Shown here: piece by piece, positions 49,411 to 57,935 of the stretch
Layout: every line of letters starts with the position of its first letter
Numbering within the stretch: position 1 is the first letter of the stretch
NCBI GenBank assembly: GCA_004017275.1
Contig: SAKE01000012.1
Coordinates: forward strand, 62,001 to 126,000
DNA from: Mesorhizobium sp.
GTDB taxonomy: Bacteria > Pseudomonadota > Alphaproteobacteria > Rhizobiales > Rhizobiaceae
DNA length: 64,000 nt
Direction: 5' to 3'
Notes under the pieces: generated by a model
Told to the model about the DNA's origin: nothing
Databases searched by the model: none
The model's input: only the letters and a program-made list of their open reading frames with translations
Translations under genes and position numbers: made by a program

Positions 49411-50901
49411 ATGAGCGAAACCATACAGACGCAGGAAAGGGTCGACACTGCGGCGCCAGCCGCCGTGCGCACGGTGCCGCTGTCGCGCGGCCTGTCAACC
49501 AAGCTGCTGCTGCTCACCATCGTCTTCGTGCTTTTGGCCGAAGTGCTGATCTTCCTGCCCTGGATCGCCAGCTACAGGCTGAACTGGCTGAAGGAGCGGC
49601 TGAGCACGGCCGCCGCGGTGTCGATCGTGCTGGTGCAGGGTGAATCCACCTCGCTGTCACGCACCGCCCAGAACGACGTGCTGATGGCGATCGGCGCCAA
49701 GGCGATCGCGGTGCGCGACGGCGGCGTCTCGCGGCTGCTGGTGGTGGCCGAAATGCCGCCCAAGGTCGACGAACACATCGATATCGCCTCGATCGGCATG
49801 ATCAAGGGCATGACCGGCGCGCTCGACACGCTGTTTTTCGGCGGCGACCGGATGCTGCGCGTCTTCGGCCCGGTCGGCGACTCGGACAAGGAGTTCGAGC
49901 TGATCATGCCGGACAACAGCCTGCGCAATGCGATGCTGCGCTATTCGCGCAACGTGGCCTTCGTCTCGCTGCTGATCTCGCTGTTCACCGCAATGCTGGT
50001 CTATGCCGCGATCGACCTGATCATGATCGGGCCGATCCGGACGATGACGCGCTCGATGCTGTCCTTTTCCGAGGCGCCCGACGACCCCGGGCGCATCATC
50101 CATCCGGCTGCCCGCGCCGACGAGATCGGCGTTGCCGAGCGCGAGCTGTCGCAGATGCAGGAACGGCTGCAAAAAATGCTCTCCGAGCAGAAGCACCTTG
50201 CCGACCTTGGCCTTGCCGTCTCCAAGATCAACCATGACATGCGCAACATCCTGGCCTCGGCGCAGCTGATGTCGGACCGCCTGCGCCAGGTCAAGGATCC
50301 GACCGTGCAGGCCTTCGCGCCGAAACTGCTGCGCGCGCTCGACCGCGCCGTGTCCTATTCCGAAGGCGTGCTGGCCTATGGCCGCACGCAGGAGCCGCCG
50401 CCCTCGCGCCGTCGGCTCCGGCTGCGCCAGCTGGTCGAGGACGTGCAGGGCCTGCTCGACATCGAGCAGGGCATCGAGTTCGTCAATTCCGTCGAGCCGG
50501 CCTTCGAGGTGGACGCCGATTCCGATCAGCTGTTCCGCGTGCTCACCAATCTGTGCCGGAATTCCGTACAGGCGATGGCGGCAGACAGTGAAAGCGCCCT
50601 GGTGCGCCGCCTGGCGGTATCGGCCGTGCGCCTGGGCAGCGTCAGCCGCATTGCCGTCAGCGACACCGGCCCCGGCCTGCCGCCCAAGGCGCGCGAAAAC
50701 CTGTTCGCCGCGTTTCGCGGCTCGGCCCGCAGCGGCGGCACTGGCCTTGGTCTGGCGATCGCGCACGAACTGATCCGCGCGCATGGCGGCACGGTGGAAC
50801 TGGTCGAGAGCATTGGCGGGCGCACTACATTCGCGGTCACCATCCCCGACCAGCCGGTGCGGCTCGACCAAGCCCGCAACGGCCTGCGCCGCCCGGCGTG
50901 A
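49411..50901 (+). CDS. Sensor histidine kinase
   Basis: A 496-residue membrane sensor kinase. Two membrane spans (about 27-52, TKLLLLTIVFVLLAEVLIFLPW, and about 185-205) flank a periplasmic domain of about 130 residues. A HAMP-like linker with IGPIRTMTRSMLSFSE follows, then an H-box LAVSKINHDMRNILASAQLM with the phospho-acceptor His near residue 278, an N-box VLTNLCRNSVQAMA, and G-boxes DTGPGLPP and SGGTGLGLAIAHELI. No response regulator is adjacent, so it is an orphan in this window. The ATG at 49411 has GAAGAG upstream. Confidence 0.9.
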   Translation: MSETIQTQERVDTAAPAAVRTVPLSRGLSTKLLLLTIVFVLLAEVLIFLPWIASYRLNWLKERLSTAAAVSIVLVQGESTSLSRTAQNDVLMAIGAKAIAVRDGGVSRLLVVAEMPPKVDEHIDIASIGMIKGMTGALDTLFFGGDRMLRVFGPVGDSDKEFELIMPDNSLRNAMLRYSRNVAFVSLLISLFTAMLVYAAIDLIMIGPIRTMTRSMLSFSEAPDDPGRIIHPAARADEIGVAERELSQMQERLQKMLSEQKHLADLGLAVSKINHDMRNILASAQLMSDRLRQVKDPTVQAFAPKLLRALDRAVSYSEGVLAYGRTQEPPPSRRRLRLRQLVEDVQGLLDIEQGIEFVNSVEPAFEVDADSDQLFRVLTNLCRNSVQAMAADSESALVRRLAVSAVRLGSVSRIAVSDTGPGLPPKARENLFAAFRGSARSGGTGLGLAIAHELIRAHGGTVELVESIGGRTTFAVTIPDQPVRLDQARNGLRRPA

Positions 50902-50943
50902 CGGGTCGGGTCGGGCGGGCTTCCGCCCGGCAACCGTCCAGAA

Positions 50944-50987
50944 ACATGTTCCCGAAGCGCCTCCGGCTTTGGGAGGACGGCATGCGT
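50944..50987. repeat. Degenerate palindromic repeat after the histidine kinase
   Basis: TCCCGAAGC and GCTTTGGGA form imperfect arms flanked by ACATG and GGCATGCGT. It resembles the CCCAAAA/TTTTGGG repeat family in outline and lies 43 bases after the kinase stop. Confidence 0.4.
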
Positions 50988-51199
50988 AGAAAGCGCGGCG
51001 TCTGAATCCCCTCTGATACGATGCGCTTTGGTTGTTTTGGGGCACCGGGAGGCGAACTGTCATTGCTGGATGACACGCCTGCGACAAAACTTTTACGGAT
51101 CGGCTTGCTTTTCGGAAATTCAGTCGCTAGGGAACACGTCTCGTCGCGGCCGGTCGTTCACGATCGGATCGCGGGGCCATGGAAAGCATGGCCTGTTGC

Positions 51200-51276
51200 G
51201 CGCCCGTAGCTCAGCTGGATAGAGCACCAGACTACGAATCTGGGGGTCAGGAGTTCGAATCTCTTCGGGCGCGCCA
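51200..51276 (+). tRNA. tRNA-Arg (anticodon ACG)
   Basis: The acceptor arm GCGCCCG (51200-51206) pairs with CGGGCGC (51266-51272), followed by G and an encoded CCA to 51276. The D arm AGCTCAGCTGGATAGAGC, anticodon stem CCAGA/TCTGG with loop CTACGAA and anticodon ACG at 51234-51236, variable loop, and T arm with GTTCGAATC are all in place. Encoded CCA and the change in gene content to the right suggest it is the attachment site of an integrated element. Confidence 0.97.
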
Positions 51277-51641
51277 TTCAAACCCTTGCAAACAATGGGA
51301 AAATCGAACCGACCGGGACCCGGAACTCGGAAGGCGTTCATCGCTTTTTTCTGTCTAGACCAAGTGCAGACCAAGTTCGTCTGATTTTTCTCGCCTTTTT
51401 CGCCCGTAAACCGCCCAGGCAATGGATGGGCGCGCGGGAGGCAGTCGTCTCCTTTCCTGCCATAACCTCCTGATTCACCCGCTCCCGCGCCGTTCTTCCT
51501 GCCTTCCTACGAGCGGGCCGCTTCGCAACGCTCATGGACAAGCGCTCGCCGTTCCCGTTGGTCATCCAGCTACCTCGCTAAGCCCGTCGTCAGAGGCTTC
51601 CAGAACGGTCGCATGGGGCGGCCGACAATGGAGGCCAGCAA
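51277..51641. other. Element boundary region without recognised gene
   Basis: This stretch directly follows the tRNA 3' end. The open frames here are arginine-rich and overlap on both strands, with no recognisable product. No integrase lies here, although that is where many tRNA-integrating elements place it. No partial copy of the tRNA tail was noticed inside the rest of the window. Confidence 0.5.
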
Positions 51642-51851
51642 ATGGCAAAAAACGAAACAGCATCGGCACCGAGACACTCCCCCTCCCACGGCGTTTTCGT
51701 AGTCGACGGCGAAGGAGAGAAGGCCTTTTGGACACGGGTCGGAGCCGCATGGGCTCATCAGGACGGCCAAGGCTTCAATGTAGCTCTCACGGCGGTCCCT
51801 CTCTCTGGACGCCTGGTTCTTCGCGTCCGCAACGAGAAAGAGGAGCAGTGA
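51642..51851 (+). CDS. Small conserved mobile-element protein (69 aa)
   Basis: A 69-residue protein beginning MAKNETASAPRHSPSHGVFVV with a conserved-looking EGEKAFWTRVGAAWAHQDGQGFNV segment and ending PLSGRLVLRVRNEKEEQ. Short proteins of this pattern (W-x-x-I/V-G-x-A-W-x-H-x-D-G-x-G-F-N) recur on plasmids and integrative elements of rhizobia, often next to DUF2958 genes as here. The gap to the next ATG is one base, so the two are coupled. The function is unknown. Confidence 0.75.
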   Translation: MAKNETASAPRHSPSHGVFVVDGEGEKAFWTRVGAAWAHQDGQGFNVALTAVPLSGRLVLRVRNEKEEQ

Positions 51852-51852
51852 A

Positions 51853-52188
51853 ATGCTCCTCCCTCCCGAAATCCGCACCCATCTCCGCCGCAACGCCGAC
51901 ATGTCCGCGCAGCGCGAGCAGGACCACAGGCCCGTCGTCAAATTCTTCACGCCCGACGCGCAGGCCACCTGGCTCTTTACCGAGCTCGCTTCCGACAACG
52001 ACACCCTGTTCGGGCTCTGCGACATCGGCCACGGCACCCCGGAAGTCGGCTATGCCAGCCTCGCCGAAATCCAGTCCCTTCGCGGTCCCATGCGCCTCCC
52101 GGTCGAGCGCGATCGCCAGTTTCGGGCGGCAAAGCCGCTCTCCGAATACGCGGCCGATGCCCGGCGTCACGGCAGGATCGTCACCTAG
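51853..52188 (+). CDS. DUF2958 domain-containing protein
   Basis: A 111-residue protein. The body VVKFFTPDAQATWLFTELASDNDTLFGLCDIGHGTPEVGYASLAEIQSL carries the DUF2958 pattern (F-x-P-D-x-x-x-T-W-x-x-x-E, then L-F-G-L-x-D-x-G-x-G-x-P-E-x-G-x-x-S-L-x-E). The family is nearly confined to conjugative and integrative elements, with no known activity. It supports the view that the region right of the tRNA is a mobile element. Confidence 0.88.
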   Translation: MLLPPEIRTHLRRNADMSAQREQDHRPVVKFFTPDAQATWLFTELASDNDTLFGLCDIGHGTPEVGYASLAEIQSLRGPMRLPVERDRQFRAAKPLSEYAADARRHGRIVT

Positions 52189-52243
52189 CGCGGCGATTCA
52201 GCTTCCCCACGACTCACCTCAAATCGAAGCACTCGGCCAAAAA

Positions 52244-52271
52244 GAAGCCCCGCCGGCTAGGGCGGGGCTTC
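52244..52271 (-). terminator. Strong intrinsic terminator
   Basis: An 11-base perfect stem (GAAGCCCCGCC with GGCGGGGCTTC) and a 6-base loop. On the minus strand it is followed by TTTTT, so it ends transcription of the leftward gene at 52296-52697. It may also slow rightward transcription from the DUF2958 operon. Confidence 0.85.
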
Positions 52272-52295
52272 GGGGTCTGACAGATCAGACAAGGG

Positions 52296-52697
52296 CTACT
52301 TGGCGGGGCGGGGTCTCGCCATCGCCTGCAAGCGGTCGAGCAGCCGTTCGCGGACCACTCCCCGCTGCGACTGCTCACGGTCGTGCCGGACTTCGAACCG
52401 CTCGCCCGTCTCGGCGTAGTGACGTCGGAGCGCGTCGAGCGCGAACTCCGCAGACCGTTTGGCGGCCGCTTCGGAACCGCGGTTCGCGCACGGGTAGCGA
52501 CGCGGCATGGTCACCGCGCAGCGCGGCCGCATCCTGTCGTCAGACGGCACGAACTGGATCTCTGCCATCCAGTTCGGCGGACCTTGGCGCAGGGTCCGCA
52601 TGTCGAGGGGGGTGGCCCGGAACACCCTCGTTTCGTAACTGCCCGACAGGGTCAGTTCGTCGACGGCGGCAAGCTTCAACTTAAGGGCAGACTTCAT
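52296..52697 (-). CDS. Hypothetical protein of the mobile element (133 aa)
   Basis: A 133-residue protein, MKSALKLKLAAVDELTLSGSYETRVFR at the N-terminus, with an Arg-rich C-terminal half (about 80-133) that looks helical. The ATG at 52697 has GGAG about 9 bases upstream, which is preferred to an in-frame GTG at 52712 overlapping that site. A strong terminator follows the stop. I recognise no family; its isolation between two rightward units suggests an independent small transcript. Confidence 0.6.
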   Translation of the reverse strand: MKSALKLKLAAVDELTLSGSYETRVFRATPLDMRTLRQGPPNWMAEIQFVPSDDRMRPRCAVTMPRRYPCANRGSEAAAKRSAEFALDALRRHYAETGERFEVRHDREQSQRGVVRERLLDRLQAMARPRPAK

Positions 52698-53675
52698 CTT
52701 CTTGGACTCCACTGTTTGTATGGTGAGGTAGGAGTGGGAAGTCCCGGACCCGCTTAGAGCGTGCGGTTCAAGCAGTCAGGCGATGACGCAACATGACAGC
52801 CAAGGCGTCAGTGCTCATGGATCAGCATCGGAGTCGAGATCTCTGAAATGCGCAGTCCGGATTTATTTGCGGATGGGGTGAATGCGGCGGCGATGGATTC
52901 GTTAAAATCGTAACGTGTCCGCTCCGGCAGTTGTGTGGACCCGGACTGGGTTACGCTGCCTCGGTCTCGGCCAACCCCAGGGAGCCGCCAGCACGGATGC
53001 CCATAAAAAAATCGATGACCTGATACCCACGGCAACCGCGCCGGGGGCACTCAAATGGGCCTCTAGACGCGACAGATTATTGCGCGAGAGCCGAAAACAG
53101 CCCGAATCCGACCATTTCGGCAATGCCCGCCTTTCTTTCAAATTGACCGCTCGTCGGGGTGTGGCGGTCCCGGTTCCCCGTTCCGGGCGCGATGCTGAAC
53201 CTCCTACGACGCACCTGTTAACCGAGCGAGCGGCCGCGAATTGGCCTCCGGCGCCGATCCGACATTGTTCCCGTTCCGGACGTCTCGGCACCTCCACTTT
53301 ATACGCTGCATCGTTTCATGCCGGGCAGATGCCGAGGAAGAGAAGGAGCGAAACCGAGGCAGGGGTTGACGTGCAGACCGGCCGCATAGGCTCCCTCTCC
53401 GCCTCGGCCCAAAGGGGCGTGGCGGTGCCCGAAGGGCATGGGAGCGGCCGGGCTGGACGTCACCGAGCGAAAAGGTTCCGCGACCATGCGGGAGGGTGGT
53501 GGCGCGCAGCGCCAGGGCGGGGCAGGCGACCCGCCCGGCCATCCGGAGCATCGTCGTGGAAAAGAGCGAGGGGAACCCCTGCCGCATTGGTCGCAAGTGA
53601 AATCCATAATCATTGTGGATTTGGATTCTGGTAAGGCCCGGCTGCTACACCGTCCGAGGGCAAGAGTGGGAAGCG
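52698..53675. other. Long region without a convincing gene (about 980 bases)
   Basis: Frames on both strands are open in places (for example 52915-53634 forward and 53204-53596 reverse), but their products are arginine/proline-rich with no family resemblance, as expected of GC-rich non-coding DNA. AATCCA and TGGATT with a 9-base spacer at about 53602-53622 form a possible operator just upstream of the DUF3102 gene. The gap may hold promoters, an RNA or a transfer origin; none could be recognised. Confidence 0.5.
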
Positions 53676-54602
53676 ATGGCAGCATCATTGGCGAATTTGA
53701 CAACGGGGGATCGCGGGCCAGCCGTCGGCGGGTTCGATTACAGCACGGTTCCGGAAGCCGTGCGGAAGGAGTTGCAGGACTCAGCCCGCGAAATCCGGTT
53801 GCGGCTCATGGAAACCGCCGCCGGCATGATGGATATCGGCGGGCGGCTGGCGAAGGCGCGGGAGCAACTACCTCACGGCTCCTGGTTGCCGTGGCTTGCT
53901 GCGGAGACGGGTATGTCGGAGCAGTGGTCGCGGAACTGCGTCAGTCTCTACCTTCGGTTCGCCGAGCAGCCGCGCCTCCTGGAAGAATTGGATGTTGCGC
54001 TTTCACCAACGGCGCTTGTGCGCCTCGCCAGCGCGCCGGACAACGCGTACGAGGACATCATCGACCGCGCGCGGGAAGGCGAACGGCTGCGGGTCGTTGA
54101 TGTTGAGGAGGTAATCAAGCAGCACCGCGACCGCGAGCGTGAGGCACAAGGGAGGGGCTCGCGCGCCCGCGCCTTCGCCGCCGACGACGCACCCGCCGGC
54201 GCGGACGCTCTCCGCCTTCTCGCTGACCGGGCCCGTGATGAGCTTATACCGCAGATCGTCGCCCGCGCGCAGGCGGTCCTTGGCATCCTTGAGGATGCGG
54301 AGGAGGCAATGGCATCCGGGAGGCGGGTCGCGGCCAAGGAATTGCAGGGCCTCCGTCCGGACGCCCAGTGGCTCACCGACGCCCTGGAACAGCTATCCCA
54401 GCGGCGCGCCAACGGACACGCGAAATTGGTCCACCACACCTTCCTGGATCGTCCTCCACTGGACGCTGGGCCATGGAGCGACGCTGCGGCGTTCCTGCGA
54501 GACATCTCGTCATCCGATGCGATCGTTGTGGCCCTGAAGGCTGGCGTGCCGGCCTTTGTAGAAAGTGGGGCGAACGCGCTCCGGAAAGCGCTCATGGCAT
54601 AG
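53676..54602 (+). CDS. DUF3102 domain-containing protein
   Basis: A 308-residue protein. The DUF3102-like part lies at about 30-120, with IRLRLMETAAGMMDIGGRLAKAREQLPHGSWLPWLAAETGMSEQWSRNCVSLYLRF. The central TGMSEQWSRNCV could be a helix-turn-helix, as in proteins that bind element DNA. A charged helical section follows (about 130-240) with DVEEVIKQHRDREREAQG, then an uncharacterised C-terminus. The ATG at 53676 follows GGGAAG. Related proteins occur on plasmids, phages and integrative elements; a regulatory or partition-like role is inference. Confidence 0.78.
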   Translation: MAASLANLTTGDRGPAVGGFDYSTVPEAVRKELQDSAREIRLRLMETAAGMMDIGGRLAKAREQLPHGSWLPWLAAETGMSEQWSRNCVSLYLRFAEQPRLLEELDVALSPTALVRLASAPDNAYEDIIDRAREGERLRVVDVEEVIKQHRDREREAQGRGSRARAFAADDAPAGADALRLLADRARDELIPQIVARAQAVLGILEDAEEAMASGRRVAAKELQGLRPDAQWLTDALEQLSQRRANGHAKLVHHTFLDRPPLDAGPWSDAAAFLRDISSSDAIVVALKAGVPAFVESGANALRKALMA

Positions 54603-54679
54603 CTTTCCGTCTGTAGAGCAGTCGAAATAGGAAAGCGCCTTTATAGACTCCGACTAGCCGTGACACTCATATAGCTAGC

Positions 54680-55129
54680 ATGAGTACCATCAATCCAAAG
54701 CGCCCAACATTCGAAGGTGTCACCGAGGGTCGCCGGCGAAACATGCAAGCGAATAAGTCCAAGGATACGAAGCCGGAGCTGACTATACGTCACACATTGC
54801 ACCGTCTCGGCTACCGCTATCGGCTGCATCGACGCGACCTCCCAGGTAAGCCCGACCTCGTGTTTCCTTCACGGCGGAAGATCGTGGAGGTTCGCGGGTG
54901 CTTTTGGCACGGTCATGGTTGCTCGCCGCTGGGAAGGATTCCCAAGGCCCGCACGGACTATTGGGAGCCGAAGATTTTCGGCAACAGAGAACGTGATGCC
55001 AAGAACCTCGCTGCGCTTCGGCTTCTGGGATGGGATGTCTTGGAGGTATGGGAATGCGATATCCGTTGCTCACCGTATGAAGTGACAGCAGCGCTAGTCG
55101 AATTCTTGGGTCCTGCTTCCTGCCGCTGA
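54680..55129 (+). CDS. vsr: Very short patch repair (Vsr) endonuclease
   Basis: A 149-residue Vsr protein, normal length. It has the family opening RRRNMQANKSKDTKPELTIRHTLHRLGYRYRLHRRDLPGKPDLVFP, where D in GKPDLVF is the catalytic Asp, then the zinc/active-site FWHGHGC with both His and a Cys. A C-terminal DVLEVWECDI follows. Vsr nicks T:G mismatches created by deamination of 5-methylcytosine, so it accompanies C5-cytosine methyltransferases. It is convergent with the restriction enzyme gene (43-base gap) and about 1.5 kb from the methyltransferase. Confidence 0.95.
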   Translation: MSTINPKRPTFEGVTEGRRRNMQANKSKDTKPELTIRHTLHRLGYRYRLHRRDLPGKPDLVFPSRRKIVEVRGCFWHGHGCSPLGRIPKARTDYWEPKIFGNRERDAKNLAALRLLGWDVLEVWECDIRCSPYEVTAALVEFLGPASCR

Positions 55130-55172
55130 CGTCGACGACGTTCCACGCCAGTGAATTCGACGGTCACATCCG

Positions 55173-56210
55173 TCACAACGGGAAGCTTGGAAGCTCGTCC
55201 AAAATCAGCTGTGCGGTATCCCGAGGCGAGACGGCCTGATAGGTCAGGTCTATTGCTTTGGTCGGCGTCCCGCCGGCGAGAAGGGAGGTCATTGATGCCG
55301 CTCGGTAGCGACCTTTGACGTCTGCGTTGGCAAAGGTCTCGAGATGCGCATGGAAACGGATCGCCGGGCCTCGAAGGACGTAGCCCAGAATGTATTTCAA
55401 CACGTTGGCCTCGAAGAGGGCTTGGTAGAGACGGTCGCTCCTGGTGCTGGTTTTTACTGCGATCGCGAAGAGGAAATGCCGCCCTTCGAGGGCTCCCTGG
55501 ATGCCCTGCCACGCGGTTTCAAGTTCCAACTGGTTGGCTGATGAGAGGCCAGCCAGCGGGCTGAGGAAAGGCTGGAAGCCGGGCGGCATCGGGTCGGGAA
55601 TTCGCAGCCCGAGAATGTCCGGAGTGCTCAGCCGGAGCTCCATCCCCTTCGCCTCAAGCGCGGTCTCGAAAGCGCGGTACTCTGCGCGCGCCTTTTCGTT
55701 CAATAGTTTGGTGGTGTCAGCACCTCTGGCCATCTTTACGATAGCGACCTTTCGCGCAGGCGTGGGAACGGCCGACGGAGGCTGCTTGAAGACGAGACTT
55801 GTCCAGACCCCGGTGTCCATGAAGTGGTTCCAGGCGGCAGCGGCGTTCCAGAGAACGGCCGCCTCCATCATCTCATAGATATCACCGTCGACCTTCGCCT
55901 TCTGCGCCTCCGTCAGTTGGAAATCCCCCGGCCATAGTATGTCGCCGGCGCGGTTCGCATTCGATAGCGCTTGGGCGCGATACGATTGAAATGTCCGTGA
56001 GGGATCGGGGTCGCCGTCACCTCCAGGAACGAAGTCCTCCATCGCGCAGTCCATGACTCTGGCTTGTCCGAGCTGGAACTTGGTGCGACGCCCTTTGCTC
56101 GCCCCTCCACTCCGAAAATCTGCCAGGCAGCCCCGGCCAGCAGCATAACAAGCGGGACATGCGACGCTCTGAGCTTGGGGGTCAGGATCAGCTGGAAACT
56201 GGAACGGCAT
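55173..56210 (-). CDS. Type II restriction endonuclease, NgoMIV/Cfr10I/Bse634I-like
   Basis: A 345-residue protein. The putative PD-x(n)-(S/A)xK active site is P197-D198, then A251-V252-K253 inside FLFAIAVKTSTRSDRLYQ, and E267. The K-to-E distance of 14 equals that of NgoMIV, and the K-x-T-x-R-S-D-R run is the motif by which this family reads the CCGG core. The usual active-site Ser two residues before Lys is Ala here. The ATG at 56210 overlaps the controller-gene stop (TGATG). The first ~50 residues, with CPACYAAGRGC, extend beyond the ~290 residues usual for the family. A shorter start at 56054 is possible. Confidence 0.72.
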   Translation of the reverse strand: MPFQFPADPDPQAQSVACPACYAAGRGCLADFRSGGASKGRRTKFQLGQARVMDCAMEDFVPGGDGDPDPSRTFQSYRAQALSNANRAGDILWPGDFQLTEAQKAKVDGDIYEMMEAAVLWNAAAAWNHFMDTGVWTSLVFKQPPSAVPTPARKVAIVKMARGADTTKLLNEKARAEYRAFETALEAKGMELRLSTPDILGLRIPDPMPPGFQPFLSPLAGLSSANQLELETAWQGIQGALEGRHFLFAIAVKTSTRSDRLYQALFEANVLKYILGYVLRGPAIRFHAHLETFANADVKGRYRAASMTSLLAGGTPTKAIDLTYQAVSPRDTAQLILDELPSFPL

Positions 56211-56452
56211 CAGTCTTTGTTACTCTCCTCCCTGGCAATCTGCCTTGCCGTTGCAAAAATGACATCCAGATCGGCGCCCAACGCCTCAGCAATCTGCTGA
56301 AGTATTCTCAGCGAAGGATTCCGCCTTCCACGCTCGATGCCGCTGACGTAAGTGCGATCGAGCTCCGCACGCTCGGCTAGGTCCTCTTGGCTCAGCCGCA
56401 CAAGAGTCCGGTGTTTGCGGACGGCCGCCCCGAAATGCTTAGATAAATCCAA
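56210..56452 (-). CDS. Controller (C) protein-like HTH regulator of the restriction-modification system
   Basis: An 80-residue XRE-type helix-turn-helix protein: FGAAVRKHRTLVRLSQEDLAERAELDRTYVSGIERGRRNPSLRILQQIAEALGADLDVIF fills most of its length, as in classical C proteins. The start is not certain; TTG at 56452 gives that size, while the frame stays open further upstream past the methyltransferase promoter. It overlaps the restriction gene by one base (TGATG), the standard C-R arrangement. Two GACT-n-AGTC palindromes upstream are candidate C-boxes through which it would delay restriction until methylation is established. Confidence 0.82.
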   Translation of the reverse strand: MDLSKHFGAAVRKHRTLVRLSQEDLAERAELDRTYVSGIERGRRNPSLRILQQIAEALGADLDVIFATARQIAREESNKD

Positions 56453-56514
56453 CGGCAGGACTCGGTGAGCCAAAAGTTCTGTGAACGTATCCAGCGGGGC
56501 GCCACGTCGCCACG

Positions 56515-56525
56515 GACTATGAGTC
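56515..56525. promoter_or_regulatory. Candidate C-box 1 (GACT-ATG-AGTC)
   Basis: GACTATGAGTC has the GACT/AGTC arms of known C-protein operators and lies about 63 bases upstream of the proposed controller start on the minus strand. Confidence 0.6.
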
Positions 56526-56635
56526 ACGTTACCGAAGGGGTGGATTGGATCAGCCGCCCAATTCAATCGTCCCAGTTCTGGTGAGGATTGCCCCCTCGAA
56601 TGAGAACATATACAGTCCACCGCGCGGGCTTCCCC

Positions 56636-56651
56636 GAGACTCATGAGTCTC
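56636..56651. promoter_or_regulatory. Candidate C-box 2 (16-base perfect palindrome)
   Basis: GAGACTCATGAGTCTC is a perfect palindrome containing GACTCATGAGTC. It lies 28 bases upstream of the methyltransferase start, so a bound controller protein there could repress methyltransferase (and the co-transcribed DUF262/HEPN genes). Confidence 0.7.
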
Positions 56652-56678
56652 GTAGCTAACGTTTTCTGGAGGTAGAAA

Positions 56679-57935
56679 GTGCCGAACCCAACTGCCGTTT
56701 CCCTATTCTCCGGCTGCGGCGGTTTCTGCGAAGGGATCAAGCTAGCAGGCTTCGATATCAGAGTTGCCGTCGAGTACGACAAGTACGCGTGCGAGACCTA
56801 CCGGGCGAACTTCCCCGACACCCCGCTATTCGAAGGTGATATCCACAATTTTCTTGGTCGGCACGCCAAGGAACATCGCAAGCGTTACGAACTTGGTGAC
56901 ATCGATCTCGTCTTCGGTGGTCCGCCCTGTCAAGGCTACAGCCAGATCGGCCCTCGCGACCTTCGCGACGATAGGAACGAGCTCTATCGCGAGTACGCCC
57001 GCGTCGTTACGGAGCTAAAGCCTCGTATGTTCCTGCTGGAGAACGTCCCCAACCTACTCCTGATGAGCAAGGGGCATTTCCGCGATGCCATTCTAAGCCA
57101 TTTTGTCGAACTCGGTTATGCCAACACTACGTTCCTGAAGGTGTCCGCCGTCGACTTCGGCGTTCCTCAGACCCGAGAGCGAGTGTTCTTTTTTGGCACC
57201 AGAGACGACCTCGGCGTCCAGCTCGACATCAAAGCTTACGCTCAAGCGGCGCTGAATCAATTTAAGGTGTCGGAGCCGGTGACCGTGTGGCAGGCAATCG
57301 GTGACATGCCCACCAAGGTCGTGCCGAGCGGACATACGATGAAGTATCCCAAAGTCCGGCAGCCATCATCGTTCATGCAGATGATGCGGCTAGACTATTC
57401 CGCCGGACCGTACACGGAACCCATGAAACAGCGCGGCGATATTGGGAAGTCTGAGGTCCTGCTGCATAACCACCATACCAAGGAGATGCTGGCGAAACGC
57501 GCCCATCTGATCTCGTTCCTTAAGCCGGGCGAAAAGGCGAACAGTCTGCCGAAGGAAATCTGGAATGGTGCTCGGCCCGAGAAATGGCGCCGTCTCCACC
57601 CTGACCTGCCTAGCTACACCATTCTCGCCCAGATGCACCGGGACCTGAGTGAATGGGTGCATCCGAAGCTTGAACGCTGGATTACGGTTCGGGAGGCGGC
57701 CCGGCTTCAGAGCTTCCATGACGGCTTCATATTCAAATCGTCCGAGTGGCAGATGCTGAAGCAGATCGGTAATGCCGTCCCTCCCTTGCTGGCGCATGCT
57801 GCGGGTCAGATGGCGTTGGCAGTCCTCCAAGTCAACGAACGTACGTTCATCGGTGATTCAAGACCTAGGCAGCAGGTTACACCACCCCTCTCGCTATCTC
57901 GTGCACGACGTCGCCAGCCCGAGGCTACTTTGTGA
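56679..57935 (+). CDS. DNA (cytosine-5-)-methyltransferase
   Basis: A 418-residue C5 methyltransferase. Motif I is AVSLFSGCGGFCEGI (near residue 8), motif IV VFGGPPCQGYSQIG with catalytic Cys84, motif VI MFLLENVPNLL, motif VIII PQTRERVFFFG, motif IX REAARLQSFHDGF and motif X KQIGNAVPPLLA. The target-recognition region lies between about 240 and 330. The start is GTG at 56679 with GGAGGT 6 bases upstream. It is divergent from the controller/restriction genes and should protect the host at the same site, by inference a CCGG-core sequence. Its stop overlaps the next start. Confidence 0.95.
   Translation: MPNPTAVSLFSGCGGFCEGIKLAGFDIRVAVEYDKYACETYRANFPDTPLFEGDIHNFLGRHAKEHRKRYELGDIDLVFGGPPCQGYSQIGPRDLRDDRNELYREYARVVTELKPRMFLLENVPNLLLMSKGHFRDAILSHFVELGYANTTFLKVSAVDFGVPQTRERVFFFGTRDDLGVQLDIKAYAQAALNQFKVSEPVTVWQAIGDMPTKVVPSGHTMKYPKVRQPSSFMQMMRLDYSAGPYTEPMKQRGDIGKSEVLLHNHHTKEMLAKRAHLISFLKPGEKANSLPKEIWNGARPEKWRRLHPDLPSYTILAQMHRDLSEWVHPKLERWITVREAARLQSFHDGFIFKSSEWQMLKQIGNAVPPLLAHAAGQMALAVLQVNERTFIGDSRPRQQVTPPLSLSRARRRQPEATL

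Noticed and set aside
51120..51422. 100-codon leftward frame containing EEIRTPDPQIRSL
   Set aside because: This peptide is the translation of the reverse strand of a tRNA gene, a well-known false gene; the tRNA-Arg structure is complete.
51422..52684. 420-codon rightward frame over the DUF2958 region
   Set aside because: It overlaps the better supported small genes in another frame and has a low-complexity Arg/Ser/Pro product.
52808..53050. 80-codon leftward frame whose last 40 residues look less biased than the rest
   Set aside because: No suitable start or ribosome site near the plausible part; evidence is too thin to call a gene.
52915..53634. 239-codon rightward frame upstream of the DUF3102 gene
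   Set aside because: No ribosome site, no family resemblance and strong compositional bias; left as non-coding.
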